NCBI GenBank assembly: GCA_002336245.1
Contig: DDDG01000006.1
Span: forward strand, 124,001 to 188,000
Direction of reading: 5' to 3'
Source of the DNA: Flavobacteriales bacterium UBA1986
Lineage (GTDB): Bacteria; Bacteroidota; Bacteroidia; Flavobacteriales_G; Salibacteraceae
Length of the DNA stretch: 64,000 bases
The position numbers and the translations under genes are program-made. Numbering within the stretch: position 1 is the stretch's first letter; each line of letters begins with the position of its first letter. This document shows, piece by piece, positions 1-10,200 of the stretch. The notes beneath the pieces are model-generated. The model did not search any database, was not told the origin of the DNA, and saw nothing but the letters and a program-made list of their open reading frames with translations.

Positions 1-1860
1 CGTTTCCCCGTGGAAGTCATCGTTGTTGACAACAACTCTCGCGACAATTCGGTAAGTCTGGTTGAAGAGCGATTTCCAGAAGTAAAACTCATTGCGAACA
101 AGGACAACCGGGGATTTTCAAAAGCAAACAATCAAGGCATCGAGGAAAGCAGTGGCGAATATGTGCTGCTTCTCAATCCTGATACGGTCATCGAGCAAGA
201 TACCTTTTCGAAAGTCATTGAATTCATGGACAAGCATCCTGACGCCGGTGGTTTAGGGGTAAAAATGATTGATGGAAAAGGGAATTTCCTACCCGAATCA
301 AAGCGAGGTTTACCAACGCCTTGGGTGGCGTTCTTTAAAGTCTTTGGATTCTCAGCTCTCTTTCCCAAATCGAAGCTCTTCGGACGTTATCACTTGGGTT
401 TTCTCGACCGCGATGAAGTGAACGAGGTCGATGTATTGTCGGGAGCCTTTATGCTTTTGAGGAAGGAAACCTTAGATAAAACTGGCTTGCTCGACGAGAC
501 CTTCTTCATGTATGGAGAGGACATCGATTTGTCTTACAGGGTTCAACTTGCTGGGTATAAGAATTACTATTTCCCAGAGACTTCGATCATACATTACAAG
601 GGAGAAAGCACCAAAAAGAGCAGCATCAATTACGTCTTTGTCTTCTATCGGGCCATGATCATTTTCGCCAAGAAGCACTTCTCTGGAGGCAATGCTGCCG
701 TCTTCTCCACGCTCATCAACATGGCAATTTACCTGCGGGCAGCACTTGCCATTGTGCGTCGTTTTTGGAACCGCTCCTACCCTGCCATCATCGATTTCGC
801 GCTCATTTACATTGGCCTTTGGTTGGTTTCAGGCCTCTACGAGAATTATTCAGGAAAGCTCTACCCGGAAGAATTGCTGCGCACCGCCTTCCCGCTTTTT
901 TCTGGAATTTGGGTTGGAAGCATCTTCTTCTCCGGCGGTTACGACGAAGGATTCTCTCTTCGAAGATTTTTCGTTGGTTTTTTGGTTGGAAGCATGATCA
1001 TCCTAGCTGCCTATGGTTTGTTGGATGAAAGTCAGCGATTCTCTAGAGCTGTGGTTCTACTAGGAGCGGGCTACTTTGCTTTGAGCGCAATTCTCGTACG
1101 ACTTCTCTACAATCTGCTTGGCTTGGAGGCCTTTCAGAGTCTTCTGCCACAGGAAAAACGCATTCTCATCATTGGCTCGTTTGCGGAATTTGAGCGGGTG
1201 AAAGACCTTCTTGAAAAGACCAAACTCAAAGCCGATTTGATTTCACGCATTTCGCCTAGCGGCACAGATGAGGAGGATGCCAACGAATACGTTGGGAAAC
1301 TTGAAGAATTGAAAGAGAACATTGAAATGTTTAAGGCAAACGAGGTCATCTTCTGCTCTCAAGACCTTGGAGCTGAAATCATCATCCGACAGATGTCGCA
1401 TTTGGAGGAGATGAAAGTCGATTTTAAAATTGCCCCACCAGCAGCAGCTTACGTGATTGGCAGCAATTCAATCAACACATCTGGGGAACTGTACTCTGTG
1501 CTTCACCTCAACAGCATCAGCAAGCCTTCCAACAAAAGAGTCAAGAGAACTCTAGACTTTGTCTTGTCGATAATTTTTCTTAGCCTTTCTCCCCTGCTCT
1601 TCTGGTTTCAGAAAAAGAAGTCGAAGTTTTTCGGGAACCTCTTTCAAGTACTTATTGGTGAACGATCATTTGTTGGCTATTCCACATTCGAAGAAGGAGT
1701 GCTCCCTCCCATTCGAAAAGGTGTTTTAAATCCTTCCAGTGCTTTGGTAAAACAAACTCAGGAAGAAGAACGTCGTTTGGATTTGATCTATGCCAAGAAC
1801 TATTCCGTGCGTGGCGACTTCAACATCATCCTTCGCGCAATCCGTTTCCTTGGGAAATAG
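1..1860 (+). CDS. Family 2 glycosyltransferase fused to a degenerate sugar-phosphotransferase-like region (5' partial)
   Basis: The reading frame is open to the window edge, so the first roughly 20-40 residues are missing. The N-terminal ~220 residues are a GT2 catalytic domain: VDNNSRDNS, the NPDT metal/nucleotide motif near residue 60, and EDIDLSYRV near residue 170, which is typical of rhamnosyl-type GT2 enzymes. Hydrophobic segments follow at about 240-360. The C-terminal ~240 residues resemble the membrane and CoA-binding-like part of polyprenyl glycosylphosphotransferases (RILIIGSF, then KRVKRTLDFVLSIIFL), but no full catalytic bacterial-transferase domain follows. GT2 enzymes of this kind transfer sugars during surface polysaccharide assembly at the inner membrane. 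The acceptor cannot be told from sequence. The next gene is convergent, 4 bases away. Confidence 0.85.
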   Translation, partial: RFPVEVIVVDNNSRDNSVSLVEERFPEVKLIANKDNRGFSKANNQGIEESSGEYVLLLNPDTVIEQDTFSKVIEFMDKHPDAGGLGVKMIDGKGNFLPESKRGLPTPWVAFFKVFGFSALFPKSKLFGRYHLGFLDRDEVNEVDVLSGAFMLLRKETLDKTGLLDETFFMYGEDIDLSYRVQLAGYKNYYFPETSIIHYKGESTKKSSINYVFVFYRAMIIFAKKHFSGGNAAVFSTLINMAIYLRAALAIVRRFWNRSYPAIIDFALIYIGLWLVSGLYENYSGKLYPEELLRTAFPLFSGIWVGSIFFSGGYDEGFSLRRFFVGFLVGSMIILAAYGLLDESQRFSRAVVLLGAGYFALSAILVRLLYNLLGLEAFQSLLPQEKRILIIGSFAEFERVKDLLEKTKLKADLISRISPSGTDEEDANEYVGKLEELKENIEMFKANEVIFCSQDLGAEIIIRQMSHLEEMKVDFKIAPPAAAYVIGSNSINTSGELYSVLHLNSISKPSNKRVKRTLDFVLSIIFLSLSPLLFWFQKKKSKFFGNLFQVLIGERSFVGYSTFEEGVLPPIRKGVLNPSSALVKQTQEEERRLDLIYAKNYSVRGDFNIILRAIRFLGK

Positions 1861-1864
1861 GCTT

Positions 1865-3247
1865 TTAGAAGCTGCCAACCATAGCAGGAACAGCTTTCTT
1901 TTTCAAATGCTCCACCGTTTCTTTGTAGGCCTGTAGGCCAGCAGCATTGAAATCAAGCTTCAGTCCTTTTATTTGTGTGAGAGCATAGGAAAACTGTTCC
2001 GTACCGTCACGACGTTCCATCACAATGCGCCCATTGAGGTAGCAGGTGAAAAAGCCATTGGCACTTCCCCCTTCACTGGTATTCGCCTGAATGAACAATC
2101 GATAGTCGGCTTCAGAGTCGTCGGCGGTGACAGTAAATCCTTCTTCGGCGATCAAAGCTTTGGCGTTGTTGGCCAAAATCGATTCCGACATACTCTGGTT
2201 CAAATTCTTTTCCTCAGAAGTGACAAAAATTTTCGGCTTACGTACTTTGTAGGTCAAATTGCTGGAAGCGTTGTTGCCGTTTAGGATGCGGTTGAGCAAT
2301 CGACTGTCTGATTCTGGGGTAATCAGTGTTGCCTTCAATTCAAATTGAGATTTGTTTGCTGGAATGCTCTTGAATGCTGCGCTCAGTTGTCCGTATTGAT
2401 CGGAGGTTGCTTGACTGCTCTCAAGTGGAACTCCATCGCTTTTAAACTGCACTTTCATTCCTGATACTGCCTTGTCTTTATAAAGAAGAACAAAACGCGC
2501 CTGGTTTTCCGCTTTTACTGAACCCCAGAGAATACTGGTTTGGACTTCAGCTACTGGCATCAATTGAACATTCTGCAGAAGTCTGCGCATTTCTGAAACC
2601 AAAAAATTTCCGAAATAGACTTCCTTGCCATCTACTTCTGTTCTCAAGTCCTCGTCGAGGAGCGACTCCACTTCATAAAATGCCTGGAAGTAATTATTCA
2701 AAGTAGATTGAATTTGCGCTTCCTTCTCTTGAACCTGCGCTTTCCCAACGTAAGCCTTGGCTGCATTAAGTGCCTTTTGAATCTTAGCAGCTTTCAGTTC
2801 AGCATACCGCGACTTCGAAAGACGGTAGTAAATCCAAAACTCCTCTTGGTTCTCCCAAGAATCTACCACTTCAAAATCCTGAATATCTTCTTTCGCCTTC
2901 AGACGAACAACATCTTGAAAATCTTGTCGGAAGCGATTGTCGTTCTCGAATTGACTGAAGACTGAATTGCTTGAAACACTGACCTTAATTTCGGCTGTGA
3001 GATCACTCAAGGCATTTCGTTTCGCGATTTGAGCGTATTCTGGTCCAGTGCCGCGTTTCGATGAAACTCCAACACCAACATAATAAGCGGAATTCGTAGG
3101 ACGCTGTTGCACCCAACTTGGACTTTCAGATCTGTCACTAGGCTTCTGGGCAGTCTGAGTTTTCTTCGAGGAAGAACAAGCCAAAGTCGTAAGAGTCAAA
3201 AATGCCCCAACACAAAATAAAAGACACAGATTACCTAGCTTTCTCAT
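1865..3247 (-). CDS. LPP20-like lipoprotein
   Basis: Exported lipoprotein: the signal peptide ends in LTTLAC, with the Cys about 24 residues from an ATG at 3247 (another ATG lies 6 bases upstream). Residues ~45-150 (PSWVQQRP, YYVGVG, then AKRNALSDLTAEIKVSV) match the LPP20 pattern, in which a short W/Y-rich strand is followed by an Ala-rich helix and a beta sheet. The C-terminal half contains an Ig-like stretch (VLLYKDKAVSGMKVQFKSDG) and a second alpha/beta region. The start lies inside the end of the upstream lipoprotein gene, so the two are probably translated together. The role is unknown; LPP20 proteins are outer membrane lipoproteins, and in flagellated bacteria FlgP is one of them. Confidence 0.75.
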   Translation of the reverse strand: MRKLGNLCLLFCVGAFLTLTTLACSSSKKTQTAQKPSDRSESPSWVQQRPTNSAYYVGVGVSSKRGTGPEYAQIAKRNALSDLTAEIKVSVSSNSVFSQFENDNRFRQDFQDVVRLKAKEDIQDFEVVDSWENQEEFWIYYRLSKSRYAELKAAKIQKALNAAKAYVGKAQVQEKEAQIQSTLNNYFQAFYEVESLLDEDLRTEVDGKEVYFGNFLVSEMRRLLQNVQLMPVAEVQTSILWGSVKAENQARFVLLYKDKAVSGMKVQFKSDGVPLESSQATSDQYGQLSAAFKSIPANKSQFELKATLITPESDSRLLNRILNGNNASSNLTYKVRKPKIFVTSEEKNLNQSMSESILANNAKALIAEEGFTVTADDSEADYRLFIQANTSEGGSANGFFTCYLNGRIVMERRDGTEQFSYALTQIKGLKLDFNAAGLQAYKETVEHLKKKAVPAMVGSF

Positions 3248-4652
3248 ACACATTGATCTTCGCTGCGATGTTTGACGAAATGTATTCCATCAGCTGCAAC
3301 TTCATACTTTCTTCGGAACGGAGTTTTCTTCTTTCGTTGCTAAGTTTCTGTTCCAAAGCTCTTTTTCTTGCAGGGTCAACAAATACTTTGTCGGCGGGCG
3401 AAGGAATGTTCTTGAACTTATAATACCCTGGATAAAGGTCGCTGGCATTCCCTTTAAAAGTTGCGAAATTCAATTCATCTCTATTTTCCTTCATCACAAC
3501 ATCAGAAACCAAGATCTCACCTGTCTCAGAGGATACCAGCTTAAATTGGAAGGTCCCTTCTACTTTAATACTCCCGACAACCTCGGTGAAATTTGTCTTT
3601 CGGTACTTGGTCTCGTAATAAGATTTGCCGGTCGTTTTATTGAATTTTTTTATCCGATAGGCTTCATAACCTTGCTGAACTGTTGCTTTGGGTGCACTCT
3701 GTTCGGTTTTCATATTGATGAGACTTCCACTCAACACCGCCTTACTCCCAATCAATTTTCCGGCTTTAGCCGCAGTGTTCTCATCTACTAATCCGCTTAA
3801 GGCCAACTTCTGCTCCGCCAAAATCTGATCTGTCAACGATCGATCGATCACTTTAATGAAAGGTGAATTGAGGCTGAGAAGTTCTTCTGTAATCAATGAG
3901 TAAAACTTATTGGTTAGTTCTGCGCTGGTTTTTGAACCTTCCAGCGGCATGATGGCGATGGTAAAACTCGCTTTATCTAAAGCCTCTGCCATCTTCGACT
4001 TGGCATCCTTGTAACTGCTGGAAACTTGCACCACGTCCGAATAGAGGTAATAAGCATCTCGGAAGTCGTTGTTAAACATTGCTTCTTCCGCCTGACGAAA
4101 AATTGGTTCCGCCTTTGAGGTCATGCGCATGTCGTGGACGTCCTTATAAGTAGGGTCTAAAGCTGATATTTCATTGAATAGTGCGTTTGCACTTTGAAAC
4201 TTCTCAGCAGCTAAAAGTTCTTGCGCATCAACGTAAAGCTCATCCATGTACGCCTCTTTCGCTTCTTCAAAGTAATCTTCGTAGTAAGCTGGTCGATCAA
4301 TTTTAACGTATCTGTTGATGCGATCGTTTAAGGCATTGGCCTCTTTGTATGAATAGACAGCCTTCTTGTGTTCTTCAGCTGTGTATGCGATGTAAAAATC
4401 TGCCCACAACTCATCCATCACCCGAGTTCCGGTTTGTTTGAGTTGTATTTGAGCATCGACGTTGCTGCTTTTTTTCTGGAGGGAAATTAGGTACATTGAA
4501 ACCGCCTCATCAAGCATTCCAGCTTCTTCGAGTTTGAGTGCTTTCTTATAATAGGCTTTGGTTCCTGAACAAGCAGAGACCACAAGGGTCAACATTCCGA
4601 GAAAAAGAATGGAGCTAAAACTCGCTCTTGCTTGAGGTGTTTTGGGACGCAT
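3231..4652 (-). CDS. TPR lipoprotein with a CsgG/FlgO-like domain
   Basis: A lipobox (VVSAC) follows a positive, hydrophobic leader. I chose the ATG at 4652 because it gives a normal 28-residue signal peptide; in-frame ATGs at 4670 and 4697 are also possible. The N-terminal half has degenerate TPR-like helices (YYKKALKLEEAGMLDEAVSMYLIS). The middle (FTIAIMPLEG, LITEELLSLN, VIDRSLTDQILAEQ, IGSKAVLSGSL) is the alpha/beta fold shared by CsgG, FlgO/FlgT and GNA1162-type periplasmic proteins. The C-terminus is charged and helical. It ends 17 bases inside the next lipoprotein gene. It is probably an outer-membrane lipoprotein that helps build an envelope complex; no partner is proven. Confidence 0.72.
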   Translation of the reverse strand: MRPKTPQARASFSSILFLGMLTLVVSACSGTKAYYKKALKLEEAGMLDEAVSMYLISLQKKSSNVDAQIQLKQTGTRVMDELWADFYIAYTAEEHKKAVYSYKEANALNDRINRYVKIDRPAYYEDYFEEAKEAYMDELYVDAQELLAAEKFQSANALFNEISALDPTYKDVHDMRMTSKAEPIFRQAEEAMFNNDFRDAYYLYSDVVQVSSSYKDAKSKMAEALDKASFTIAIMPLEGSKTSAELTNKFYSLITEELLSLNSPFIKVIDRSLTDQILAEQKLALSGLVDENTAAKAGKLIGSKAVLSGSLINMKTEQSAPKATVQQGYEAYRIKKFNKTTGKSYYETKYRKTNFTEVVGSIKVEGTFQFKLVSSETGEILVSDVVMKENRDELNFATFKGNASDLYPGYYKFKNIPSPADKVFVDPARKRALEQKLSNERRKLRSEESMKLQLMEYISSNIAAKINVYEKAR

Positions 4653-4949
4653 GTAAAGAAGCTGGTTCATGCCTCTATTGATTGGTTTCAAAGCCATAAT
4701 ACAAAGACGGAGCCAAAATACCCTTAGTTCTTGACTGAGGAGAAAAGACTCAATTAGTTTTAGTCCACTTATAATTTAGCGCTTGTCCTTCATGGAAAAA
4801 ATCCTTCAAAGTTAAAGGCCATTTTCTTCCTCCCAAGAAAAGTTCTTATTGCACATTAGAAAATGTCTCACATTTGTGCATCGAAAAGCTGGGGCGAATT
4901 TTTGGCACAAGCTTTGAAAAGACACTACTAAATGTATAATTCAATCACG

Positions 4950-5534
4950 ATGAAAATGAAGAACACTGCTAAACTCCTCTTGATTTCAGGCGCGATATTC
5001 GCCCTAGGATTAACAAGTACCTCTTGCAAGAGCAAGAAAGAAACCGTAAAACAAGCCGGTGAAGTTGAAATCATCATTCCATGTTCTGGACCTGATTACT
5101 TCTCCAACAAAAAATACTTCCGTGCCAATGCAATCGGCGAAAGCTTGGATCAAATGACTTCCAAGAAAAAAGCCATGAGCAACGCAAAAGCCCAATTGGC
5201 TGGCGACATTCAATCTACAATGAAAGTAGTTGGTGACAATTACGTGAAGTCTTCTGAATTCAACAACCAAGAAGAGGTGTTGGAACGATTCGAAGAAAAT
5301 GCACGAACTGTTGTAAACCAAAAGCTTTCTGGTGTTAAAACCATCTGCGAGAAATTGATGCGCACACCAGAAGGAAAGTACAAGACCTATATGGCCATTG
5401 AACTTTCTGGCGACGATTTAGTATCTGCTTACAACGAGACCTTAACTAAGGATCAGAGTTTGAAGATCGATTACAACTACGAAAAGTTCAAAGAAACTTT
5501 CGACAAGGAAATGGACAAATTTGAGAATCAGTAG
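4950..5534 (+). CDS. Small LPP20-like lipoprotein
   Basis: The signal peptide ends in LTSTSC. The ATG at 4950 gives a 26-residue leader; an upstream ATG at 4932 would add MYNSIT. The mature part (GPDYFSNKKYFRANAIGES, then KKKAMSNAKAQLAGDIQSTM) has the LPP20 core: a short strand, a long Ala/Lys helix, and a sheet ending in YKTYMAIELSGDD. It lies divergent to the two related lipoprotein genes on the minus strand, 298 bases from the nearer start, and is followed by a strong terminator. Function is unknown; the three genes look like one lipoprotein set. Confidence 0.72.
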   Translation: MKMKNTAKLLLISGAIFALGLTSTSCKSKKETVKQAGEVEIIIPCSGPDYFSNKKYFRANAIGESLDQMTSKKKAMSNAKAQLAGDIQSTMKVVGDNYVKSSEFNNQEEVLERFEENARTVVNQKLSGVKTICEKLMRTPEGKYKTYMAIELSGDDLVSAYNETLTKDQSLKIDYNYEKFKETFDKEMDKFENQ

Positions 5535-5552
5535 GATTCACATTTCATCAAC

Positions 5553-5589
5553 AAAAAAACCCGCCTCAGGAAACTGGAGCGGGTTTTTT
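5553..5589 (+). terminator. Rho-independent terminator
   Basis: AAAACCCGC and GCGGGTTTT form a stem around an 11-base loop, followed by a T run. It lies 18 bases after the stop of the small LPP20-like gene. An A tract upstream could let it work on the other strand too. Confidence 0.85.
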
Positions 5590-5775
5590 ATTTTCCAAAT
5601 TTCAAGGAAGTCCATTCTCCAAGTTCTTTAGATCCCGCTACGCTGCAGTTGTAATCCGCAGCACCGATTGAATTTAGGATTACATCAAAGCCCAACTCTT
5701 TGGTTCCTACAGTAGTATATGAGGACTCAAAAAACCCCTGCATTTTACCACAACAATTTTCTATAAATTTATAGG

Positions 5776-6336
5776 GTGAAAGGTTTGGCTGTCACATTTT
5801 TGATCTTCATTTCTTTTATTTGCTTCTCACAAGAAGGAAAGGACAGTAGTTCTGTGGCTCACCGCCGACCGGCCATAAGCAACAATCCCAATAATTTTCA
5901 AATTCATCTCTTTGGAACTGGTGCTTGGTATAGCTTCCAATATGAGCGCGAGCATTTCAACAGAGGTGGCATGCTGCGTTCATCTCTTTCCGCGGGACTC
6001 AGTTTTTGGCCCACCAGAGCTCGTTGGTCGAGGGGTACATTTATGCTGCCTTTAGAAGCGAACCTAGGAATTACTGCCCCAAAGCAAAAATGGCCTGGGC
6101 ACTACCTTGAATTTGGGATAGGAACAACTTTAGTAAATCACTTCTATAAGCCTCCAGATGTAAAGAGCGGTCGAGCTACTTCAACATGGGATAATAATAG
6201 AATTGGCTATCGCTTCGAACATCCCGAAAAGACTTGGCTCCTGCGAGCTGGTTACATAATGGTCTGGGATAACAACTCAAACCATGGTCTTGATTTGAGG
6301 AATTGGCTCGATGTATCTGTCGGTTGGAGATTTTAA
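5776..6336 (+). CDS. Hypothetical exported beta-rich protein
   Basis: The protein has 186 residues. It starts at GTG and has a signal peptide (MKGLAVTFLIFISFICFSQ). The mature part alternates hydrophobic and aromatic residues (FQIHLFGTGAWYSFQYERE, SLSAGLSFWP, LEFGIGTTL, WLLRAGYIMVW) and ends in LDVSVGWRF, with a terminal aromatic residue as in outer membrane beta-barrels. About eight strands can be traced. It resembles the small exported barrel proteins common in Bacteroidota, but I cannot name a family. It stands alone between a terminator and an apparent gene remnant. Confidence 0.6.
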   Translation: MKGLAVTFLIFISFICFSQEGKDSSSVAHRRPAISNNPNNFQIHLFGTGAWYSFQYEREHFNRGGMLRSSLSAGLSFWPTRARWSRGTFMLPLEANLGITAPKQKWPGHYLEFGIGTTLVNHFYKPPDVKSGRATSTWDNNRIGYRFEHPEKTWLLRAGYIMVWDNNSNHGLDLRNWLDVSVGWRF

Positions 6337-6454
6337 GAAACAAAAACCCCCAAGTGACTTGCGCCTCTCAGGGGTTCTCTAGGTCTACAGCCATATAGAC
6401 TTACCTTAATTTCTTTGAGCCAAAGGTAGAATTAGTTTGACAAATGCTCTTAAA
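6337..6454. other. Intergenic stretch
   Basis: Apart from a weak inverted repeat (ACCCC...GGGGT, ~20-base loop, near 6347-6377) that might end transcription of the upstream gene, I see nothing in this interval. Confidence 0.4.
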
Positions 6455-6598
6455 CTATGCGCTGGTCTTTTTGTAGGAACGCACAGCCAGCAGGTTGTAT
6501 AGTACCGCAAACAGACTCATGATCAAGAAATGTGAGCGCAGGTCTGAAAAGCCGCTTCCCTTGAGCATCACCATGCGCATGACTTCTTTTTTTTGAAA
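6455..6598 (-). pseudogene. Remnant of an ABC-2 type transporter permease (last ~45 codons)
   Basis: The minus strand encodes EVMRMVMLKGSGFSDL, then one hydrophobic helix, then LLAVRSYKKTSA and a stop. This is the characteristic end of ABC-2 permeases of the YhhJ/YadH kind (an '(I/V)MLKG.GF.D...HF.IM' segment, a last transmembrane helix, and 'YRKTS'). Nothing like the other ~320 residues lies upstream: the frame runs into the promoter region and start of the DUF2911 gene on the other strand. The join is near 6590-6600, beside a T8 run. It is best read as a deletion relic. A real ~40-residue membrane peptide starting at an internal ATG is possible but less likely. Confidence 0.6.
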
Positions 6599-6677
6599 TT
6601 CGGCAAGCAATAAATAGAAGTTGAATCTGTACGGATGGACAACTGCCGATTCACTTACATTCGTAAAAACTCGAGAA

Positions 6678-7231
6678 ATGCTTAAAAAAGTAGGAATTGT
6701 ATTGGCCGTATTGATTGTTGTTGCCGGAGGAGCTTTCTGGTATTTGAGCAATCAAAACAGAACTCTAAGCCCAAGTGGGAAGGCAGAATTTAAAGACAAA
6801 GGCCTCAACATCGAAGTGGAATACAGTCGGCCTTCTGTGTTAGATCGAGTCATTTTTGGCACCGAAGAGCAAGATGCCGTTCAACTTTATGGCGAGTATT
6901 GGAGATTCGGCGCAAACGAATCCACAGAAATAACGACCACAACTCCCATTCTATTCAATGGAAAGCTCATTCCTGAAGGACGATTAAAATCTACGCCTTC
7001 CCGGGCAAGGATGAATTTTTGGTAGGCCTGAGCAGCGACATTGGGAATTGGGGCTACTCCGAACCCGATTACAGCCTCGATCTCTTCCGTACTAAAGTGC
7101 CGGTTGTGTCCGATGGCTCAATCACAGAACAACACACCATTGAATTTCTTCCCACCCAGCAAGGCGCTGAGCTTGTAATGAGTTTTGAAAAAGTGATGCT
7201 CCGCATTCCAATCTTGTTGGTAGAGCGTTAG
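6678..7231 (+). pseudogene. DUF2911 protein, split by a -1 frameshift
   Basis: The first frame starts at ATG 6678 with one membrane anchor (VGIVLAVLIVVAGGAFWYL). It continues with DUF2911 signatures (LSPSGKAEF, IEVEYSRPS, VIFG, YGEYWRFGANESTEI, FNGKLIPEGR) and stops at 7023-7025. The rest of the domain (IYAFPGKDEFLVGLSSDIGNW, ...VMSFEKVMLRIPI) is in the -1 frame and ends at 7231. The frames join exactly at an AAAA run (6986-6989): one more A would give EGRLKIYAFPG without interruption. This is therefore a one-base loss in a homopolymer, either a real mutation or a sequencing error; slippage on A-AAA could in principle restore the product. DUF2911 function is unknown; family members are exported or anchored. 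Confidence 0.8.
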
Positions 7232-7248
7232 GCTTTAGATTAAGTTCG

Positions 7249-10200
7249 TCAATTCGAGCTCTTCTCTTTGTTTTTGCGCTTAAAGGATTTGCTCCAAAAC
7301 TCACCCCAATTCTCGAAGTCCTGACGAAAGAAGAGACCGACACCTTGAGTATCCCTGGCGTTCTGTGCGTTGATTAGAGCATCGTCGTTGGAGCGATTGA
7401 ACACCTTTGCCTTCAACCTGCCATCTGGCCGAATTTTATATTCAAGCTTAAAGTCACCAATGAAGCGGCCAGAAGATTCTGCATCGTCTGCCCCCTGCTC
7501 ATTGCTCACTCCTAAATTCGTTTCGAAGGTGACACGATCATCAAAGAATCCACGACTCAAGGCAAGCTCGAAACTGGCAGCATCCAATTCATTGACCCCA
7601 ATGGCAATCTTATCGCTCAAGGTCGACAACCAATTGCTCAACTGACTTTCAAGCAGGTCGGTGGTGCTAGAGCCAGTAACTGCGCCCAATTGATCGCCGC
7701 CAGTAGGGACAAAAGAATTGAGCAGCAATAGAGAGAAGACTTGATTGTTCTTAGCTTCCGTAGTACTCAAAGCACTCTGTGCCCGAGTTTGAATGCTTGC
7801 ATCGACATCTGGGAAGGCCAAGTCGAAACTAATTTGAGGTTCCAACAAATCCTCCGACATATGCAGTAGCACCTGTGTATTCGTTCGTTTACTCAAGGTG
7901 GGGTCATTCAATAAATCACTCAAACGCGCTCGCACCTTGTAAATCGCCGTTAAGTCGAGGTTTGCGTGAAGTGGGTCGCCATTCCATTGAATCGTACTCC
8001 CCTTCCGAACAGTAAATTTCTTACTGATCAAGTTGTTTAGGGTAAACAAGTAAGACCCCGAGTTGACTGTGTATAAGCCGAACATATTGAAATCCCGATT
8101 GGTGTTGATTTCCATGCGCAAGCTTCCCTCTCCTCTAGCCTCCATGATGTCTCCTGCTGTTTCATCAAAAATCAGCTGCACTTGGGTTCCATCATCTACT
8201 TCAATCTGCATATTCATCTGAATACCGCTCAAATCAACTTGTGGCTCCAAACTGTTTGAGTCAGCGCTTTTGAAAAAGATGAATTCATTGGCGGTAACTT
8301 CCTCAGCGCCCTCAAGTGGAACAAAGAATTCGGAAGGATCTAAGACTTTCAAATCTGTATCGATTACCAATTGATCCGCATAACCTGAAACACCAAATAC
8401 TCCCGCCGCGGAAGCCCTTCCATAATAGAGGCTGTTCTCTTCTTCTGTAGTGTTTAACACTCGGAAATTATCCGTCTCAAAATTGATGTCGAAGTTGAAC
8501 TTCTGGTAGTTCTCATGAAAGATTGTGGCGTTCGCGTATGCGGTTCCATCGTTCTCATCTTTGATTAAAATATGATCAAAACCAAACCAATCCTCTCTAA
8601 TCTTAAATGTTTGATTGTCAATATAATAACGCGTTCCAAGATAATTAACAGTTGCAGCTGCCTTATTGAACTTCAGATTCGAGAATAATCGTGGATTGAG
8701 AGGTGTACCTCGAATGCTCAACTCCCCATTCAATTCGCCTTGAAGGTCGGAGATGTACTCTTTTAAGAGCGGGCTAAGACTGGCCAGTTTAAAGTTCCGA
8801 ATCAATCCATTCAATACCAAATTTTCTTCTTCTTGAACCGGATAGTAAAAACCTTCGAGCCAAAGAATGGGATTGCCATTGTTGATGAAACTACCCTTAA
8901 GATCAAGTCCACCAACTTGCCCCAACCACTTCCCCTTCAATTTGCCTTCCCCTATCTCTTGATCGTTTACAACGAGATCCGAAAAGCGCAACTCTGCTTC
9001 TAATTGAGGATCCGACAATACCGCCGCAGCTTTCACCTCACCCGACAAAGAACCGCTGCCTTGCAACTTCTCATTGCTTATGATCGACAACATGTTTTGA
9101 ATGTTCAAGTCTTGAATGCTCAACATCAGGACATCCGTTTCTAATTTTCCAACATCCCCATTAATCCTGACTTCCCGACCATCGTTTTGCGCTCCCAAGC
9201 CAATGATGTGCAATCCGCTTTCATCCAAGGTGTAACCTCCTCGATCAAACAACTTCCATAGTGAATCTCGAATCTGAATGTGACCATCCACCATCCGTCC
9301 GTATACAACTCCTTCATCAATGTGGCCATCGAGAATGACAAAACCATTGTCCGGATGATCTTCCTGCACTCGATTTAAATTTAGACTGAGATTGAAAGTA
9401 TCTCGTTCTAGGTGGGATCGCAGCAAGAGGTCTGGGAGTTGAAAGCTGTCCGATAGAACAAAGTTTTGGGATGTGAAATTGAGAGACAGTTTCTTTGGGT
9501 CACCAATCAGCTCAACGATGGGCTCTTCCAGCGCCATTTGACCGTAGCTCACTTCTGCTGAATGAAGTTTCACATACAGCATTGAATCAATCGTTCTGTA
9601 TTCAGCATTGACGTTCAGCTCATCTTTAATCGATAAGTCTTTGTCGAAAACATGAAGCAAGCGATTGGCATCGTGAATGTTCAGAGCTGCATCCAAATGC
9701 CCTTGTTTGAGCGTTTTTCGCTTTACTTCTTGAGAAGGTAAGAATCGGTCGAAGGCTTGGGCCAATATTTCATTTGAGGTCTCGATGCCTCTATTGGACT
9801 TTAGGCTTAAATCAAATGACCTGGAATGTGTTTCCAATTCTGAGCGATTTTTTTCCAACCACACTTCAATCCCAGCATCTGCTTCTTTGTACTCAAGTTC
9901 TTCATTCTTCAAAAGCAATTCATCCATGAATATGCCAGCATAGAGTTCATTCGCTTTATTCAACTTAATGCTGTACCTACTTCCGAAAGACAAATTGATG
10001 TTTGTGTCCATTTTCGACAATTTCAATTTTCCAGGAAAGAGAGAATCGAGACGCAGACTACCACTGTACTGCGAAGCGCCCTCAGTGAAAACAGCGTAAG
10101 TCGCTACCTCCAGCCTACCGTTTGGATCCTCGAGCAAAGCAAATGCCTGCAGACTATCGTTTTTATAATCTCCTTGAAACTGAAGGTTTGTGTAGGGATA

